DNA of 64,000 nt, taken from NCBI RefSeq assembly GCF_964340395.1, contig NC_135568.1, positions 20,661,081-20,725,080 of the forward strand. The letters run 5' to 3'. This stretch comes from Glandiceps talaboti. Lineage: Eukaryota; Hemichordata; Enteropneusta; Spengelidae. Below the pieces are notes generated by a model that did no database searches, was not told the origin of the DNA, and was given only the letters and a program-made list of their open reading frames with translations. Position numbers and translations under genes: made by a program. Shown here one piece after another: positions 63,101 to 64,000 of the stretch (position 1 is its first letter; every line of letters starts with the position of its first letter).

Positions 63101-64000
63101 TGTAGTATGTAGGATTGACATTCTGGTACCAGCTTACTACGACCATAGATTATTAATGTATGTAGTATGTAGGATTGTCATTCTGGTACCAGCTTACTAT
63201 GACCATAGATTATTAATGTTGGTCGTATGTAGGATTGACATTCTGGTACCAGCTTACTATGACCATAGATTATTAACGTAGGTAGTATGTAGGATTGACA
63301 TTCTGGTACTAGCTTACTATGACCATAGATTATTAACGTATGTAGTATGTAGGATTGACATTCTGGTATCAGCTTACTATGACCATAGATTATTAACGTA
63401 GGTAGTATGTAGGATTGACATTCTGGTATCAGCTTACTATGACCATAGATTATTAACGTAGGTAGTATGTAGGATTGACATTCTGGTATCAGCTTACTAT
63501 GACCATAGATTATTAACGTAGGTAGTATGTAGGATTGACATTCCGGTACCAGCTTACTATGACCATAGATTATTAACGTAGGTAGTATGTAGGATTGACA
63601 TTCTGGTACTAGCTTACTATGACCATAGATTATTAACGTAGGTAGTATGTAGGATTGACATTCTGGTACTAGCTTACTATGACCATAGATTATTAACGTA
63701 GGTAGTATGTAGGATTGACATTCTGGTACTAGCTTACTATGACCATAGATTATTAACGTAGGTAGTATGTAGGATTGACATTCTGGTACCAGCTTACTAT
63801 GACCATAGATTATTAACGTATGTAGTATGTAGGATTGACATTCCGGTACCAGCTTACTATGACCATAGATTATTAACGTAGGTAGTATGTAGGATTGACA
63901 TTCTGGTACCAGCTTACTACGACCATAGATTATTAATGTATGTAGTATGTAGGATTGACATTCTGGTATCAGCTTACTACGACCATAGATTATTAATGTA
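60148..64000. repeat. 60-bp minisatellite array running off the right edge
   Basis: About 64 units of exactly 60 bp with no length changes seen. The unit contains AGGATTGACATTCTGGTACC, AGCTTACTATGACCATAGAT and TATTAACGTAGGTAGTATGT. Variants: TAC/TAT/TTC before GACC, CGTA/TGTA/TGTT, GGTAG/TGTAG/GGTCG. Rare variants (TATGCCCATAG at 61100 and 62840; AGGATTGTCA at 61431 and 63171) recur at an offset of exactly 1,740 bp. The array continues beyond the window. Confidence 0.97.

Overview
This window looks like an intron-rich, AT-rich piece of a metazoan nuclear genome, most likely a marine invertebrate. The evidence is GT-AG introns with polypyrimidine acceptors, and relics of LINE, Penelope-like (GIY-YIG), DIRS-like and cut-and-paste elements that are typical of amphioxus, hemichordate, cnidarian and mollusc genomes. 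I cannot name the species from the sequence. Nothing here looks bacterial or viral.

The backbone is one host gene on the + strand. Six exons (2043-2135, 21662-21728, 22716-22804, 49920-50043, 52102-52143, 53361-53729) join without breaking the reading phase. They encode the last ~260 residues of a multi-pass membrane protein I do not recognise: four hydrophobic segments, then an acidic, Ser-rich tail. Upstream exons lie left of the window. Its introns are about 19.5 kb, 1 kb, 27.1 kb, 2.1 kb and 1.2 kb, and they hold almost everything else.

About 28 kb (close to 45%) of the window is minisatellite: a ~56-bp unit at 2.1-14.5 kb, an 86-bp unit at 25.7-26.7 and 29.9-31.8 kb, a 53-bp unit at 31.8-41.3 kb, and a 60-bp unit from 60.1 kb past the right edge. 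The 56-bp array starts exactly at an exon end. Each unit repeats the exon's last bases plus its 5' splice site, so the intron carries about 220 donor copies. At least three of the arrays contain higher-order duplications.

Mobile elements fill the rest. The best preserved is a 5,224-bp DNA transposon (42851-48074) with perfect 35-bp terminal inverted repeats and an apparently intact three-exon transposase of 663 aa. A DIRS-like retrotransposon fragment (26675-29922) sits inside the 86-bp array. It has a gag, an in-frame UGA, and a pol N-terminus that carries a 16-residue repeat. There is a candidate Harbinger-type non-autonomous element at 23245-25284, a Penelope-like relic at 50.3-50.9 kb, three LINE relics, a 3.5-kb inverted-repeat element at 54.0-57.5 kb, and two families of elements with a hairpin head followed by a microsatellite.

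No tRNA, rRNA or CRISPR was recognised. Array copy numbers and element boundaries were read by eye and are approximate unless an exact motif is given.
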